From Vibrio injensis (GTDB lineage: Bacteria; Pseudomonadota; Gammaproteobacteria; Enterobacterales; Vibrionaceae): a stretch of DNA of 64,000 nt. Below are positions 51,619-62,474 of the stretch, piece by piece. The stretch is from assembly GCF_001895205.1 (NCBI RefSeq), contig NZ_BDJF01000016.1:717766-781765 (forward strand). Direction: 5' to 3'. The notes beneath the pieces are model-generated. The model was not told the DNA's origin. It saw nothing but the letters and a program-made list of their open reading frames with translations, and ran no database searches. Each line of letters begins with the position of its first letter. Position 1 is the first letter of the stretch. The position numbers and the translations under genes were made by a program.

Positions 51619-51821
51619 TTATTAATACCTCATTAGATCATGAACCCATAGGTGTGTTTTATCCCCTCATACTTTTAGTAACAGTAATATGCGTAACCGT
51701 CTTTGATTCCGATTCGTTATCTTAACGTATTGAAATCACCTACGAGTTATCGACGTACCACCTAAAATTGTTTGGGTATATAGAAACCAACAGACCTATT
51801 TTCTCACTTTATCGTCCCGTA

Positions 51822-51856
51822 GAAAAATAATGGCTGACTCATCAGAGCCAGCCATT
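51822..51856 (-). terminator. Intrinsic terminator after nqrF
   Basis: AATGGCTG (51829-51836) pairs with CAGCCATT (51849-51856), with an inner CTC/GAG after one mismatch. On the minus strand the tract ATTTTTCT follows. It ends the nqrA-F transcript. Confidence 0.75.
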
Positions 51857-51875
51857 GGGTTACGATAATTAGCGA

Positions 51876-53102
51876 TTAACCGCCAAAATCATCCAGTAGA
51901 ATGTTTTCATCTTCTACACCGAGATCTTTCAACATGCCAATAACCGCAGCATTCATCATCGGTGGACCACACATATAGTATTCACAATCTTCTGGCGCTT
52001 CGTGATCACGCAGATAGTTCTCATAAAGTACATTATGAATAAAGCCAGTATAGCCATCCCAATTGTCTTCCGGCATTGGATCCGACAGTGCACAGTGCCA
52101 AACGAAATTAGGGTTCTCTGCTGCTAGACCATCAAAATCTTCAACATAGAACATTTCACGCTTAGAACGCGCTCCGTACCAGAAAGACATCTTACGTTTT
52201 GACTTCAAACGCTTAAGCTGATCAAAGATGTGCGACCGCATTGGAGCCATACCAGCACCACCACCAATAAACACCATTTCCGCGTCAGTATCTTTAGCGA
52301 AGAACTCGCCAAATGGACCAGAAATAGTACATTTATCACCAGCTTTCAGTGACCAAATATACGATGACATTTGACCAGGTGGCACATCAGGATTATTTGG
52401 CGGCGGCGTTGCAATACGCACGTTGAGCATAATAATCCCAAACTCTTCAGGGTAGTTAGCCATTGAGTAAGCGCGAATAATATCCTCATCGACCTTCGAC
52501 TCATAGCGGAACAGGTTAAACTTGTCCCAGTCACCACGATACTCTTCTGGAACATCAAAATCAGAGTATTTAATATGATGCGCCGGTGCTTCAATCTGAA
52601 TATAGCCACCCGCTCTAAACGGTACTGATTCACCATCTGGGATCTGTAGCTTGAGCTCTTTAATGAAGGTTGCTTTGTTATCATTAGAGATAACTTCACA
52701 TTCCCAACGTTTAACCCCAAAAATTTCTTCTGGTAGCTCAATATCCATATCAGTCTTCACTGCGACCTGACAAGCAAGACGCTCACCCTCTCGCGCTTCG
52801 CCTTTACTGATATGATCAAGCTCGGTAGGCAGAATATCACCCCCGCCCGATTTAATTTTCACTCGGCACTGTCCACAAGAACCACCGCCACCACAAGCTG
52901 AAGAAACAAAAATTCCTGAGCCCGCTAAGGCACTGAGTAACTTGCCACCAGGCTGAGTTAAGATGGCCTTGTCTGGCTCACCATTGATTGAGATGGTAAT
53001 GTCACCTGAAGGTACTAGCTTGGACTTAGCGAATAAAATCACTAATACCAACGCTAGAACGATAATGGTAAACATCACGACACCAAGGATAATACTTAGC
53101 AT
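51876..53102 (-). CDS. nqrF: Na+-translocating NADH:quinone reductase subunit F
   Basis: NqrF is the electron entry subunit. It has an N-terminal membrane helix (about 3-25), a 2Fe-2S ferredoxin domain with Cys70, Cys76 and Cys79 ([12 protein letters not shown]) and the fourth Cys in RLACQVAV, then an FAD domain ([11 protein letters not shown]) and an NADH-binding domain ([14 protein letters not shown]). It ends in the aromatic/acidic tail ILLDDFGG. At 408 residues it has standard length. It is the last gene of nqrABCDEF. Confidence 0.98.
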   Translation of the reverse strand: MLSIILGVVMFTIIVLALVLVILFAKSKLVPSGDITISINGEPDKAILTQPGGKLLSALAGSGIFVSSACGGGGSCGQCRVKIKSGGGDILPTELDHISKGEAREGERLACQVAVKTDMDIELPEEIFGVKRWECEVISNDNKATFIKELKLQIPDGESVPFRAGGYIQIEAPAHHIKYSDFDVPEEYRGDWDKFNLFRYESKVDEDIIRAYSMANYPEEFGIIMLNVRIATPPPNNPDVPPGQMSSYIWSLKAGDKCTISGPFGEFFAKDTDAEMVFIGGGAGMAPMRSHIFDQLKRLKSKRKMSFWYGARSKREMFYVEDFDGLAAENPNFVWHCALSDPMPEDNWDGYTGFIHNVLYENYLRDHEAPEDCEYYMCGPPMMNAAVIGMLKDLGVEDENILLDDFGG

Positions 53103-53135
53103 TGACTATTCCTTTATTGTTGCGGCCTACCCGAC

Positions 53136-53732
53136 TTACAGTTGAACACCAGAGAAAGACATAAAGCCTAACGCCATTAAACCTACCGTAATAAACGTGA
53201 TACCTAAACCACGTAATCCTGGAGGAACGTCTGAATATTTCATTTTCTCGCGAATACCCGCAAGTGCAACAATCGCCAACATCCAACCGACACCAGAACC
53301 AAAGCCGTAAACAATCGACTCTGTGAAGTTGTAATCGCGCTGCACCATGAAAGACACACCACCAAAGATGGCACAGTTCACCGTAATCAAGGGTAAGAAA
53401 ATACCTAGCGCGTTATATAGTGGTGGGAAGAATCGGTCCAACACCATCTCTAAAATCTGAACTAAGGCAGCAATTACTCCAATAAAGGTGATGAAGTTCA
53501 AAAAGCTCAGGTCAACTCCGTCGACTAACGCGCTGTCTTTCAACACCAAGTTATAGAGTAAATTGTTGACCGGCACGGCAATGGTTAGTACCACAATCAC
53601 CGCGACGCCTAAGCCAAAAGAGGTTTTTACTTTCTTAGATACCGCCAAGAAAGTACACATCCCTAAGAAAAACGATAGCGCTAAGTTCTCGATAAAGATC
53701 GAACGAACAAGCAAACTAATATAATGTTCCAT
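53136..53732 (-). CDS. nqrE: Na+-translocating NADH:quinone reductase subunit E
   Basis: NqrE is a six-helix membrane subunit that, with NqrD, holds an iron centre at mid-membrane. There is a Cys in [15 protein letters not shown] and another in [12 protein letters not shown], the symmetry-related half-helices expected of NqrE and RnfA. At 198 residues it is standard. It lies 7 bases after nqrD. Confidence 0.98.
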   Translation of the reverse strand: MEHYISLLVRSIFIENLALSFFLGMCTFLAVSKKVKTSFGLGVAVIVVLTIAVPVNNLLYNLVLKDSALVDGVDLSFLNFITFIGVIAALVQILEMVLDRFFPPLYNALGIFLPLITVNCAIFGGVSFMVQRDYNFTESIVYGFGSGVGWMLAIVALAGIREKMKYSDVPPGLRGLGITFITVGLMALGFMSFSGVQL

Positions 53733-53739
53733 TGCAGTT

Positions 53740-54372
53740 TTACTCCTTCGCTTCGACTTGTGCTGGTTTCAGCGTACGGATAGCCCAAATCAAGAAACCG
53801 ATCAAGAAGAAGGCCGATGGAGCGAGCAGCATCATACCGTTTGGCTGATACCATCCGCCGTTACTCACCAGAGGCAAGACTTCTAAACCAAACAGTTGAC
53901 CAGAGCCAAGCAGTTCGCGGAAAAAAGCAACCGTGATCAGGACAAAACCGTAACCCAATCCATTACCGATACCGTCAATCAATGAGGGTAAAGGCGCTGA
54001 TTTCATCGCAAACGCTTCTGCGCGTCCCATAACGATACAGTTAGTAATGATCAAGCCAACAAATACAGATAACTGTTTAGAAATATCGTATAAGAAAGCT
54101 TTTAGGAACTGGTCAACCACGATAACCAACGAAGCGATAATCGCCATTTGCACGATAATCCGCACACTATTAGGAATGTGGTTACGAATAATAGAAACAA
54201 ATAAGTTAGAAAATGCAGTTACAAAGATAACTGCAAGTGTCATAACAAAAGCAGTTTCTAGCTTAGTCGTTACCGCTAATGCAGAACATACACCAAGCAC
54301 TTGTAGTGCAATGGGGTTGTTATCCAACACTGGCGCTAACAAGCTTTTTTTCATTTCTTTTGCGTTAGCCAT
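53740..54372 (-). CDS. nqrD: Na+-translocating NADH:quinone reductase subunit D
   Basis: NqrD is a six-helix membrane protein, the pseudo-symmetric partner of NqrE. The conserved half-helix cysteines are in [12 protein letters not shown] and [16 protein letters not shown]. At 210 residues it has standard length. Its start overlaps the last base of nqrC. Confidence 0.98.
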   Translation of the reverse strand: MANAKEMKKSLLAPVLDNNPIALQVLGVCSALAVTTKLETAFVMTLAVIFVTAFSNLFVSIIRNHIPNSVRIIVQMAIIASLVIVVDQFLKAFLYDISKQLSVFVGLIITNCIVMGRAEAFAMKSAPLPSLIDGIGNGLGYGFVLITVAFFRELLGSGQLFGLEVLPLVSNGGWYQPNGMMLLAPSAFFLIGFLIWAIRTLKPAQVEAKE

Positions 54373-55145
54373 TAGTTCAGGCCTCCGTCACGAACTTTTG
54401 CAAGGAATGGACCAAAGCCCATATCACCCAACCAGAAGTCAAACGTATGTTGTACACCATTAGCCGTCAATGTTGCTCCAGATAGTCCATCAACACCGTG
54501 AATGGACCCTTCAGGGGCTCCACCTTTATAGACGCGAAGCGCTGGACGATTATTTTCATCAAACAATTGCTTGCCTACAAATTGTTGACGCCATCTTGGG
54601 TTTTCTACTTCACCACCAAGCCCCGGAGTTTCACCTTGCTCGTAGTAAGTAATGCCCGCAACAGTATTACCATCCATTTCTACAGCAACAAAAGCGTACA
54701 TCATCGACCATAAGCCATTACCGTGCATCGGTAAAATAACTTTGGAGTACCCTTCATCGCCTTTGACTAAATAGACAACACCAAGATTAGAGCGACGCAG
54801 GATTTTAGCTGGGTCTTGATCGGCTGGTAGACGAATAGACTCACTAGGATTGCGCGACGCGGCTCGTTGATCAAAGTTTGCCGCATCTCCCTCAACAAAA
54901 TTACCGGTACTAAAATCGACCAAACGAGGCACGATATTTGAGCGGAACTGTGTTTGAATTTCTTGCGGATTACGAGCTTCTAAGCCCGCCACCGAGACAA
55001 TATTACTTTGCATATCAAGCAAAGCATTATTGGTTTGGCGGTCTTTTAAAATGATCGCTGAAGCAGAAACCACAATCGAGCACACTAGGCTCAATGCGAT
55101 AACAACCAACAGCGTTTTTTTAATGCTATCGTTATTACTTGCCAT
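54372..55145 (-). CDS. nqrC: Na+-translocating NADH:quinone reductase subunit C
   Basis: NqrC carries a covalently bound FMN in a periplasmic domain anchored by one N-terminal helix (about 11-31). The attachment residue is Thr225 in [10 protein letters not shown], matching the known Vibrio position, and is the target of ApbE. At 257 residues it has standard length. It overlaps the nqrB stop by 11 bases. Confidence 0.98.
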   Translation of the reverse strand: MASNNDSIKKTLLVVIALSLVCSIVVSASAIILKDRQTNNALLDMQSNIVSVAGLEARNPQEIQTQFRSNIVPRLVDFSTGNFVEGDAANFDQRAASRNPSESIRLPADQDPAKILRRSNLGVVYLVKGDEGYSKVILPMHGNGLWSMMYAFVAVEMDGNTVAGITYYEQGETPGLGGEVENPRWRQQFVGKQLFDENNRPALRVYKGGAPEGSIHGVDGLSGATLTANGVQHTFDFWLGDMGFGPFLAKVRDGGLN

Positions 55146-56385
55146 AGCGGGCTTCTCTCCGTTTGATATTTCTCTCTACAACCAAATTGTCGAACAGAGG
55201 TGCAAACAAGTTTGCAAACAGGATAGCCAACATCATCCCTTCAGGATACGCTGGGTTAACCACACGAATGAGGACACACATAGCACCAATTAAGATACCA
55301 TAAGCCCACTTACCGTTATTGGTAAACGCGGCGGAAACAGGATCAGTCGCCATGAAAATCATACCGAATGCAAATCCGCCCAACACTAAATGCCAATGCC
55401 AAGGCATACTAAATAGAGGGTTAGTATCTGAACCGATCACATTAAATAAGGTTGCCAACGCCACCATACCGATCATTACGCCAGCAATAATACGCCATGA
55501 GGCGATACCCATATAGACGATAAATATACCGCCTAATATCAGTGCCAGTGTAGATACTTCACCAATCGAGCCTGGAATATTACCAATAAAGGCATCCATC
55601 CAAGTGATCGTCTCACCAGTTACCGTATGTACAAGACTGCCTGAACCACCTTGTGCCCACTGGCTCAATGCCGTTGCACCCGAGTAACCATCAGCAGCCG
55701 TCCACACGGTATCCCCTGATATTTGTGCTGGATAAGCAAAAAACAGGAAAGCACGACCGGCTAACGCAGGGTTTAGGAAGTTGCGCCCTGTACCACCGAA
55801 AATTTCTTTCGCAACCACAACACCAAAGGTAATACCTAGCGCTGCTTGCCAAAGTGGTAACGTTGGTGGAACAATCAGAGCAAACAAAATTGAAGTAACA
55901 AAGAAACCTTCGTTCACTTCATGCTTGCGTACCATACAGAACAATACTTCCCAGAAACCACCAACAATAAAGACGGTTGCATAAATAGGTAGGAAGTAAG
56001 TTGCCCCGAGCAGCATTTTGGATCCCCAACCTGCCTCAGCAGAAATGGTACCACCCAGCATTTCGGTCAACCAGTAGTGCCAGTTACCCGCGATAGCGGC
56101 TGCTAGATCCAATTGACCAGATGCAGACATGTGCAATAGGGCAGAAATGGCTTGGCCGCCAGCGTTATACATTCCCCAGAAAGTAGCAGGGAATACCGCA
56201 AACCAAACCATGATCATGATGCGTTTTAAATCGACGCTATCGCGCACATGTGAGCTTTTTTTCGTCACTAGGCCTGGTGTATAAAACAGCGTTGCAGCAG
56301 CTTCATATAACGCAAACCACTTCTCATGTTTTCCACCAGGCTCAAAATGAGGCTCGATGTCTTCAAGAAACTTTTTAAGGCCCAT
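55135..56385 (-). CDS. nqrB: Na+-translocating NADH:quinone reductase subunit B
   Basis: NqrB is the large membrane subunit, about 10 helices. It forms the Na+ channel, binds riboflavin and carries covalent FMN. The FMN threonine is in YSGATALSQ at about Thr238. Further family segments are [16 protein letters not shown] and [17 protein letters not shown]. At 416 residues it has standard length. It is 5 bases after nqrA. Confidence 0.98.
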   Translation of the reverse strand: MGLKKFLEDIEPHFEPGGKHEKWFALYEAAATLFYTPGLVTKKSSHVRDSVDLKRIMIMVWFAVFPATFWGMYNAGGQAISALLHMSASGQLDLAAAIAGNWHYWLTEMLGGTISAEAGWGSKMLLGATYFLPIYATVFIVGGFWEVLFCMVRKHEVNEGFFVTSILFALIVPPTLPLWQAALGITFGVVVAKEIFGGTGRNFLNPALAGRAFLFFAYPAQISGDTVWTAADGYSGATALSQWAQGGSGSLVHTVTGETITWMDAFIGNIPGSIGEVSTLALILGGIFIVYMGIASWRIIAGVMIGMVALATLFNVIGSDTNPLFSMPWHWHLVLGGFAFGMIFMATDPVSAAFTNNGKWAYGILIGAMCVLIRVVNPAYPEGMMLAILFANLFAPLFDNLVVERNIKRREARYGK

Positions 56386-56390
56386 GAAAA

Positions 56391-57731
56391 TTACCCTTCC
56401 TTCTCAATCTTGTCGAGGCAATCGCGCAGCAAGGCGCCATATTCATATTTGCCTGGACATACAAAGGTACACAACGCGAGATCTTCTTCGTCTAACTCGA
56501 GAGCCCCTAAACGCTGAGCGTTATCGGTATCACCCGCACATAAATCGCGCAGCAGTAATGTTGGTTCCATATCAAGCGGCATTACTTTTTCGTAGTTGCC
56601 AATAGGAACCATTGCTCTATCACTACCATTGGTGGTAGTAGTCATATTAAACAACTGACCTTTAAAGAAATGACCTAAGAATGCTCGAGTCACAGAGAAG
56701 CGGTTTTTACCCGGCATCGCCCAACCAAACAATTCTTTTTCTCGACCTTCACGCAATACAGAGACTTGCTTATGATAACGACCAAGGTAAGCATGAGGAC
56801 CAGAAGCCTTAGTACCAGACAACACAGAGCCTGAAATGACTCGAACATCGCCTTGCATCAATTCACTGTGAGTGAGTTCATCCAAACTGGCCCCAATCTC
56901 AGTACGTAACAAACGAGGATTATTCACCACTGGGCCCGCCAACGAAATCACTCGTTCATTGTATAGCTCACCGGTTAAAAACAGCTTACCGATGGCAATC
57001 ACGTCTTGATAATCGATGCTCCATGCCACATTTTGCGCATTAACAGGATACAAGAAATGCATGTGCGTCCCGGCCAAGCCAGCTGGGTGTGGGCCATCAA
57101 AGACATGCTCATGCACATTCTGCTGAGCTGAACGAGGCAGGCTTACATTCGCCTTACAAACGTAGACTTTATCGTCAGTAAGTACTGAAAGCACATCTAG
57201 ACCTGCAGTGAACGCCTCAGGCTGATCATTAATGATAACACTTGGCTCTGCGGCTAATGGGTTAGTATCCATAGCCGTAACAAAAATCGCTTTAGTGTGA
57301 GAATTAATGGCCGGAACCTTGCTAAACGGACGAGTTCGTAGCGCTGTCCACAAACCAGAATCAACGAGTTGAGAGGTTACCGCAGCACGGTCCAGACTCG
57401 CTAACTGATTAGCATCAAACTTATTGAAGGTGATTTGCTCATCGCCCATTTTTTCAATCACTACGGATTGAAGGACTCGCTTAGCACCACGATTAACTTC
57501 AATAACTTTGCCACAGACAGGAGAAGTAAAAACCACACCAGGGTTCTTCTTATCTTCAAAAAGAACTTGTGCTTTTTTTACTTCATCACCCACGCGAACA
57601 TGCATCGTTGGACGCATACCCACGTACTCTTCGCCAAGCAAGGCGACTTTAGTGATGGCTTTGCCATCATGAATCACCTGGGAAGGAGCTCCAGCAATGG
57701 GAAGGTCCAAACCCTTTTTTATTGTAATCAT
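56391..57731 (-). CDS. nqrA: Na+-translocating NADH:quinone reductase subunit A
   Basis: NqrA is the soluble subunit that contacts ubiquinone and caps NqrB on the cytoplasmic side. The sequence starts [14 protein letters not shown], includes [16 protein letters not shown] and the conserved [16 protein letters not shown], and ends with a C-terminal domain holding [13 protein letters not shown] chose the ATG at 57731 for the standard 446 residues. It is the first gene of the operon, and its product begins Na+ export-coupled respiration. Confidence 0.97.
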   Translation of the reverse strand: MITIKKGLDLPIAGAPSQVIHDGKAITKVALLGEEYVGMRPTMHVRVGDEVKKAQVLFEDKKNPGVVFTSPVCGKVIEVNRGAKRVLQSVVIEKMGDEQITFNKFDANQLASLDRAAVTSQLVDSGLWTALRTRPFSKVPAINSHTKAIFVTAMDTNPLAAEPSVIINDQPEAFTAGLDVLSVLTDDKVYVCKANVSLPRSAQQNVHEHVFDGPHPAGLAGTHMHFLYPVNAQNVAWSIDYQDVIAIGKLFLTGELYNERVISLAGPVVNNPRLLRTEIGASLDELTHSELMQGDVRVISGSVLSGTKASGPHAYLGRYHKQVSVLREGREKELFGWAMPGKNRFSVTRAFLGHFFKGQLFNMTTTTNGSDRAMVPIGNYEKVMPLDMEPTLLLRDLCAGDTDNAQRLGALELDEEDLALCTFVCPGKYEYGALLRDCLDKIEKEG

Positions 57732-58181
57732 ACGCACTTGCACTACTTTTTTATTGGGAAAAAGATTCTTTCATTGCGTAAAATCGAGAACAAGACAGGC
57801 TAATTGACTTACATGCCAGTCAACACGATCTAACGCTCTCTAGACACGACATTGATAGTGTCCGTTTTCGGCAGTTGTTAATGCCAAAACCGCAACATCC
57901 TTCTTAAAATCCAATTACAAGTCTGTAATGAGATTTGTCAGGTGCAATAGTTTAGCATCTTTTAGGAACCGGATGCCATGACCAATCCCCGCTTCATTCG
58001 CTTTATTTATCAAGAAATAGCTAGCAGGGAATGATAAATAATCATAAATATGACCTATCGCACAGTTAACATTAGTCAGTTATCTTATGAACAGAATTAC
58101 TTGATTAATGATAGATAAAATGCACTACGATAATCAGCTTAACCATACAATACGCAATGGCCCACAACCGCGATCACTCGC
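57732..58181. other. nqr upstream control region / bolA downstream region
   Basis: The 450-base space upstream of nqrA on the minus strand should hold the nqr promoter(s). I see several weak -35/-10-like pairs but none convincing. An inverted repeat TTGACT-8-AGTCAA lies at 57804-57823. The half near bolA is A+T-rich and I see nothing further in it. Confidence 0.5.
57804..57823. repeat. Inverted repeat TTGACT-N8-AGTCAA upstream of nqrA
   Basis: The two 6-base arms are perfect and spaced by 8 bases, about 75-95 bases before the nqrA start. It could be an operator, or a -35 with chance symmetry. Confidence 0.35.
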
Positions 58182-58502
58182 TCATTTAAGCTCATTTTTA
58201 GACCCGCCCATACACATAGGGCTATCAGGTGCCTCTCCTTGCAATTGCTGCCATTCTTGTGGAGTGTAAGTATGGATCGCTAGAGCATGGATACGGTGGG
58301 CAAGCTCGTCTTTTAACACTTGGTTAACTTGTCGATGACGAGTAATTAAGCGCTGTTCGATAAAAGTATCGCTAACAATAATGACTTTAAAGTGGCTCTC
58401 TGAACCGGCAGGAACATTGTGCATATAACTTTCATTGAACACTTGTAAATGCTCGGGTTGAAAAGCCTGTTGTAATTTCATTTCGATGGTTTCTTGAAGC
58501 AT
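58182..58502 (-). CDS. bolA: BolA family protein
   Basis: This is a 106-residue BolA/IbaG-type protein. The class II KH-like fold is shown by the segment [26 protein letters not shown] with the conserved C-terminal-side His ([15 protein letters not shown]). BolA proteins bind monothiol glutaredoxins through an Fe-S cluster and affect morphology and stress responses. It is divergent from rlmG. Confidence 0.93.
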   Translation of the reverse strand: MLQETIEMKLQQAFQPEHLQVFNESYMHNVPAGSESHFKVIIVSDTFIEQRLITRHRQVNQVLKDELAHRIHALAIHTYTPQEWQQLQGEAPDSPMCMGGSKNELK

Positions 58503-58648
58503 GACGAGTCCTCAACAAGACAATGTTCATTTATACGATGCCGCGATTCTACTCTTGCTTCATGAGAAGGAAAAGGTTTTGGTTTCTTGTTCCCTCTCCA
58601 TTTGAGACAATGATGTGGCCTTTCTTTAATCGACATTTAACGAATAAG

Positions 58649-59782
58649 ATGAAAACAGAATTAACCTTGGATAAGCGAACTTTAACGCTTCATCGATTTC
58701 CCATTCGCAACAATGAAACGCTACAAGCTTGGGATGCTGGTGATGAATATTTACTCTCTCACCTTAAGACGCTCAATCTACAACCCAATCGGCATATTCT
58801 GGTTCTGAATGATCATTTCGGTGCGCTAAGCTGCTATTTATCTTTCGAACATCAAATCACTATGCTGAGTGATTCATTTATTGCCCAACAAGCTACAGTA
58901 GCAAATTTGCAAGCCAATGCTTGCCCCGCTATTCATATCGATAATACGATGGTATCAATACCAGATAACATCGACCTTGTATTGATGCAAATTCCCCGCA
59001 ACAACCGTCATTTAATTTGGCAATTGAGCCAATTAAGGACCGCCTTACCCGCTCATTGTCCTGTGATTGCCGTCAATAAAGCAAAAGAAATTCATACTTC
59101 AACATTACAACTTTTTGAACAATATTTAGGTCAAACACACACCTCTTTGGCGTGGAAGAAGCACCGTCTCGTCTTTTCTCAGCCCGATGTTTACCCCATT
59201 CCCTCGATTGAAGACAACATTTGCTGGAGCATTGATGATAAAACCATTGAATTAAATAATCTGCCTAATGTCTATTCTGCTGAACGTTTAGATCAAGGTG
59301 CGCGTTTACTCTTGGACTATTTACCTCAAGATGACACCCTAGAGAGTATTATTGATTTAGGATGTGGCAATGGCGTTTTATCGGTGAAACTTGGGCAACT
59401 GAATCCGCAAGCCAAAATAATCGCTGTTGATGAAAGCTTTATGGCGGTAGAGTCAGCAAAACGGAATCTTGCGAAAAATTTATCACCACAACATCGTTTT
59501 GAATGTTTAGCGAATAATTGTTTAGATGGGTTTCCTGATCACAGCACACCGTTTATTGTTTGTAATCCACCTTTCCATCAACAACAAACGATCACCGATC
59601 ATATTGCATGGCAGATGTTTTGTGATGCTAAACGCGTTCTATCTAAGCAAGGAAAGTTATTAGTGATTGGTAATCGTCATCTCGGTTACGATATTAAGTT
59701 AAAACGATTATTTGGTAGTGCGCAGGTGAAAACTATCGCTAGTAACGCAAAATTTGTTATCTTACAGGCTATTAAGCCATAA
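58649..59782 (+). CDS. rlmG: 23S rRNA (guanine-1835 N2) methyltransferase RlmG
   Basis: RlmG is an SAM-dependent enzyme with two tandem Rossmann-like domains. The N-terminal one is non-catalytic (HILVLNDHFGALSCYL), and the C-terminal one is catalytic, with SAM motif IIDLGCGNGVLSV and base-flipping motif VCNPPFHQQ. It matches E. coli RlmG more closely than RsmC, for example IHTSTLQLFEQYLG and SLAWKKHRL. I chose the ATG at 58649 because upstream residues have no family match. Confidence 0.93.
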   Translation: MKTELTLDKRTLTLHRFPIRNNETLQAWDAGDEYLLSHLKTLNLQPNRHILVLNDHFGALSCYLSFEHQITMLSDSFIAQQATVANLQANACPAIHIDNTMVSIPDNIDLVLMQIPRNNRHLIWQLSQLRTALPAHCPVIAVNKAKEIHTSTLQLFEQYLGQTHTSLAWKKHRLVFSQPDVYPIPSIEDNICWSIDDKTIELNNLPNVYSAERLDQGARLLLDYLPQDDTLESIIDLGCGNGVLSVKLGQLNPQAKIIAVDESFMAVESAKRNLAKNLSPQHRFECLANNCLDGFPDHSTPFIVCNPPFHQQQTITDHIAWQMFCDAKRVLSKQGKLLVIGNRHLGYDIKLKRLFGSAQVKTIASNAKFVILQAIKP

Positions 59783-59815
59783 GCATTATTGTTCACTACA
59801 GCAAAGGATTTGATC

Positions 59816-60391
59816 ATGAAGAAATTGGTTATCGCTGCTTCAATTGCACTTTTGACCGCTTGTGCCGCTCCAAAGCAAGAGCAAATTAATTTTATGCCTC
59901 AACCCGTATTGAGTAGCAGCAACATTGTTAACAACATTAGCTTTACTTTAGTCAGTAAAGACGTTCGCTCCGCTCAATATGTAGCATTAGTTGATAGCGG
60001 GCGTAATCATATTGAGCCTGTACATACTAAACAAAATGTACGAATTACCTTAGAAAACGCTTTAGCTGAACAGTTTGCTTCGCAGGGCTTCCGTTTAACG
60101 GTGAATAGTGAAAACAATCTGGCGTTAGAAATTCAAGAGGCCTTAGTCACCGTCAAGCACTCCATCACTTCACATGAAATGAACGCCAGTGTCACTCTGG
60201 AGTTAACTGCCGAGACGCCTAAAGGTAAGCTAGTAAAAAGTTATAATGGTACAGCTAAACGAAGCGCTGCTTTAAGTGCGTCAAATCAAGACATTGAAAG
60301 AGTATTAAATGATGTCGTTAATTTAGTACTAAAAGAAATTGCTAACGATAGCGAGTTACAAAGCTACATGAAGGATCGTTTCAATGGTTAA
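59816..60391 (+). CDS. yajG: YajG-family lipoprotein
   Basis: This is a 191-residue outer- or inner-membrane lipoprotein with signal MKKLVIAASIALLTAC, where Cys16 is the lipidated residue. The mature part resembles the E. coli YajG family of unknown role, often near ampG and bolA in gammaproteobacteria. I chose the ATG at 59816 because AAAGGA lies upstream and it gives a proper lipobox. Its end overlaps ppiA by 8 bases. Confidence 0.88.
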   Translation: MKKLVIAASIALLTACAAPKQEQINFMPQPVLSSSNIVNNISFTLVSKDVRSAQYVALVDSGRNHIEPVHTKQNVRITLENALAEQFASQGFRLTVNSENNLALEIQEALVTVKHSITSHEMNASVTLELTAETPKGKLVKSYNGTAKRSAALSASNQDIERVLNDVVNLVLKEIANDSELQSYMKDRFNG

Positions 60392-60932
60392 AAAAATAGC
60401 CGCCGCCATCCTAACGATGTTCAGTATTGCTGTATGGGCAGAACCACAGGTTAAATTTGAAACCTCTATCGGTGATTTCATCGTAGAACTTGATTCACAG
60501 TTAGCTCCTGTTACCAGTGAAAATTTCTTACACTATGTAGAAGACGGTAGCTATATCGGCAGTCAATTCCATCGTGTTATCCCTGGGTTTATGGCTCAAG
60601 GCGGAGGCTTTGATACCCAACTAAAGTCATTAACAACTAACCCACCGATCATCAATGAAGCTCGTAACGGGTTACGCAATAGCACCGCGACAATTGCGAT
60701 GGCAAGAACCGCTGATCCTAATTCTGCCACACGACAGTTTTTTATTAATCTTGCTGATAATCAATTCTTAAATCCTACTCAACGTCAAGAAGGCTATGCC
60801 GTTTTTGGTAAAGTGATCAGTGGTTTTGAAACTGTCCAAATGATGGCCAAACAACCGACTCACACAGTAGGCCATATGAGTGATGTCCCCGTTACCCCAA
60901 TTATCATTACCAATGTAACAATCATTGATTAA
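60384..60932 (+). CDS. ppiA: Periplasmic peptidyl-prolyl cis-trans isomerase (cyclophilin)
   Basis: This is a cyclophilin of 182 residues with a signal peptide (about 1-19, ending VWA). The core has FHRVIPGFMAQGGGF with the catalytic Arg, IAMARTADPNSATRQFFINL, and FGKVISGFETVQ. Secretion makes it PpiA-type rather than cytoplasmic PpiB. It overlaps yajG by 8 bases, so the two are co-translated. Confidence 0.93.
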   Translation: MVKKIAAAILTMFSIAVWAEPQVKFETSIGDFIVELDSQLAPVTSENFLHYVEDGSYIGSQFHRVIPGFMAQGGGFDTQLKSLTTNPPIINEARNGLRNSTATIAMARTADPNSATRQFFINLADNQFLNPTQRQEGYAVFGKVISGFETVQMMAKQPTHTVGHMSDVPVTPIIITNVTIID

Positions 60933-60983
60933 TCTCTCCCCCCTAACTCAAGTTAGGGGATGAACTCTGTAAGGATAAAGCTC

Positions 60984-62375
60984 ATGCCGAGCGGAACTCA
61001 ATATCTCACTTGGTCACAAACCATTAAAAGTTATCTTGATCGTCGTCTTTTATGGGTATTTCTACTCGGTTGCTCTAGCGGTTTCCCTTGGGTATTAATC
61101 GGCTCAAACATGTCTGGATGGCTTAAAGATGCAGGTCTATCGTTAGCTGCCATAGGATACTTCGGTAGCGTATTTTCTGTCTACGCCATCAATTTCCTTT
61201 GGGCCCCTTTAGTCGACAGAGTAAAAATTCCTTTCTTATACAAAAAATTAGGGCAAAGACGAAGTTGGATCTTATTTTGCCAACTTCTAGTTTTTATTTT
61301 TACCTTACTGATCGCAGGTGTTAATCCGGCCACCAATCTTATTTTAACGTCAATGTTCGCTCTGGCAATCGCCACTGCATCGGCAACACAGGATATTGCT
61401 ATCGATGCTTTTCGCATTGACACCTTTCCCAAGTCAGAACAATCAAAGCTACCCCAAGCCTCCGCAATGGCTGTTATTGGATGGTGGACTGGATATTCCT
61501 TACCAGGATACTTTGCTTTTATTAATGCAGATAGCGTAGGCTGGAACCAAGTCTATTACGGAATGGCGGCTATCGTATTATTGTTGATGCTGTTCACTTT
61601 ATTTGTCGGCGAACCGACATCTCACCGAGATCGTTTGCAACAACAAGCTGAATTACGGCATGGTGAAGTCATTCAATCGAAAGCTGCAACATGGCTCACC
61701 GTGACATTATTTGAACCCTTCATTGATTTTTTTCGCCAAAATGGAACTCGAGTTGCGATAACTCTATTGCTGTTTGTTTTCCTATTCAAAATTGGAGAAG
61801 CGTTTCTAGGCCGAATGTCGATTGCTTTTTATAAAGATGTCGGATTTACCAATGAACAAATCGGATACTACTCCAAGTTGATTGGTTGGGGTTTAACTAT
61901 GCTATTTACATTTATCGGTAGCATGTTTAACGTGAGATTTGGGATTATTAAAGGATTAATGATCGGCGGAATAGCGATGTCAGCAAGTAATCTTATGTTC
62001 TCTTGGATTGCAGAAGTCGGTCCGAACGAGCACCTTCTGCTCGCGACAATTATTGTTGATAACTTTACTACTGCTTTTTCTACAGTCGCTTTCGTCTCTT
62101 TCTTAACGGTAATGACAGGACAAGCTTTTTCCGCTACCCAATATGCTTTACTAGCATCGCTAGGTAACTTTGGTCGAACGACACTTGCCTCATTTAGCGG
62201 ACAAGTTGCTGATTATCTTGATAATTGGTCATTATTTTTTGCACTAACCGCAGTTATGGTCGTACCTAGTTTACTTATGCTTTATTCATTACGTCATTAT
62301 TTCAATAACATGCTTAACACCGCAAGAAAACATCAATTATCTGAGCTTAACTCACTCGATAGCCCAGAGAAATAA
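60984..62375 (+). CDS. ampG: AmpG muropeptide permease
   Basis: AmpG is an MFS inner-membrane transporter that imports GlcNAc-anhydro-muropeptides for peptidoglycan recycling. About 12 hydrophobic segments are visible. Family motifs are GCSSGFPWVLIGSNMSGWL in helix 1, ATQDIAIDAFRID, and FATLAS-type repeats. The ATG at 60984 has AGGATAAAGCTC in front; 60960 is an alternative. It follows ppiA by about 50 bases, the known yajG-ampG neighbourhood. Confidence 0.95.
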   Translation: MPSGTQYLTWSQTIKSYLDRRLLWVFLLGCSSGFPWVLIGSNMSGWLKDAGLSLAAIGYFGSVFSVYAINFLWAPLVDRVKIPFLYKKLGQRRSWILFCQLLVFIFTLLIAGVNPATNLILTSMFALAIATASATQDIAIDAFRIDTFPKSEQSKLPQASAMAVIGWWTGYSLPGYFAFINADSVGWNQVYYGMAAIVLLLMLFTLFVGEPTSHRDRLQQQAELRHGEVIQSKAATWLTVTLFEPFIDFFRQNGTRVAITLLLFVFLFKIGEAFLGRMSIAFYKDVGFTNEQIGYYSKLIGWGLTMLFTFIGSMFNVRFGIIKGLMIGGIAMSASNLMFSWIAEVGPNEHLLLATIIVDNFTTAFSTVAFVSFLTVMTGQAFSATQYALLASLGNFGRTTLASFSGQVADYLDNWSLFFALTAVMVVPSLLMLYSLRHYFNNMLNTARKHQLSELNSLDSPEK

Positions 62376-62392
62376 TTCAAGTTCTAAAACTA

Positions 62393-62424
62393 GCTCCCTT
62401 AGAATATAAACTTCGAAAGGGAGC
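62393..62424. terminator. Hairpin between convergent ampG and nfsA
   Basis: GCTCCCTT (62393-62400) pairs with AAGGGAGC (62417-62424) around a 16-base loop. The U-tract is weak. Confidence 0.5.
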
Positions 62425-62474
62425 GATAGCCGATAACTTTTATAATATCATTGCCATAATCAACATTGCGCGAC

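Noticed and set aside
58523..58648. Longer N-terminus of RlmG
   Set aside because: The extra 42 residues match nothing in the family and overlap the divergent bolA control region.
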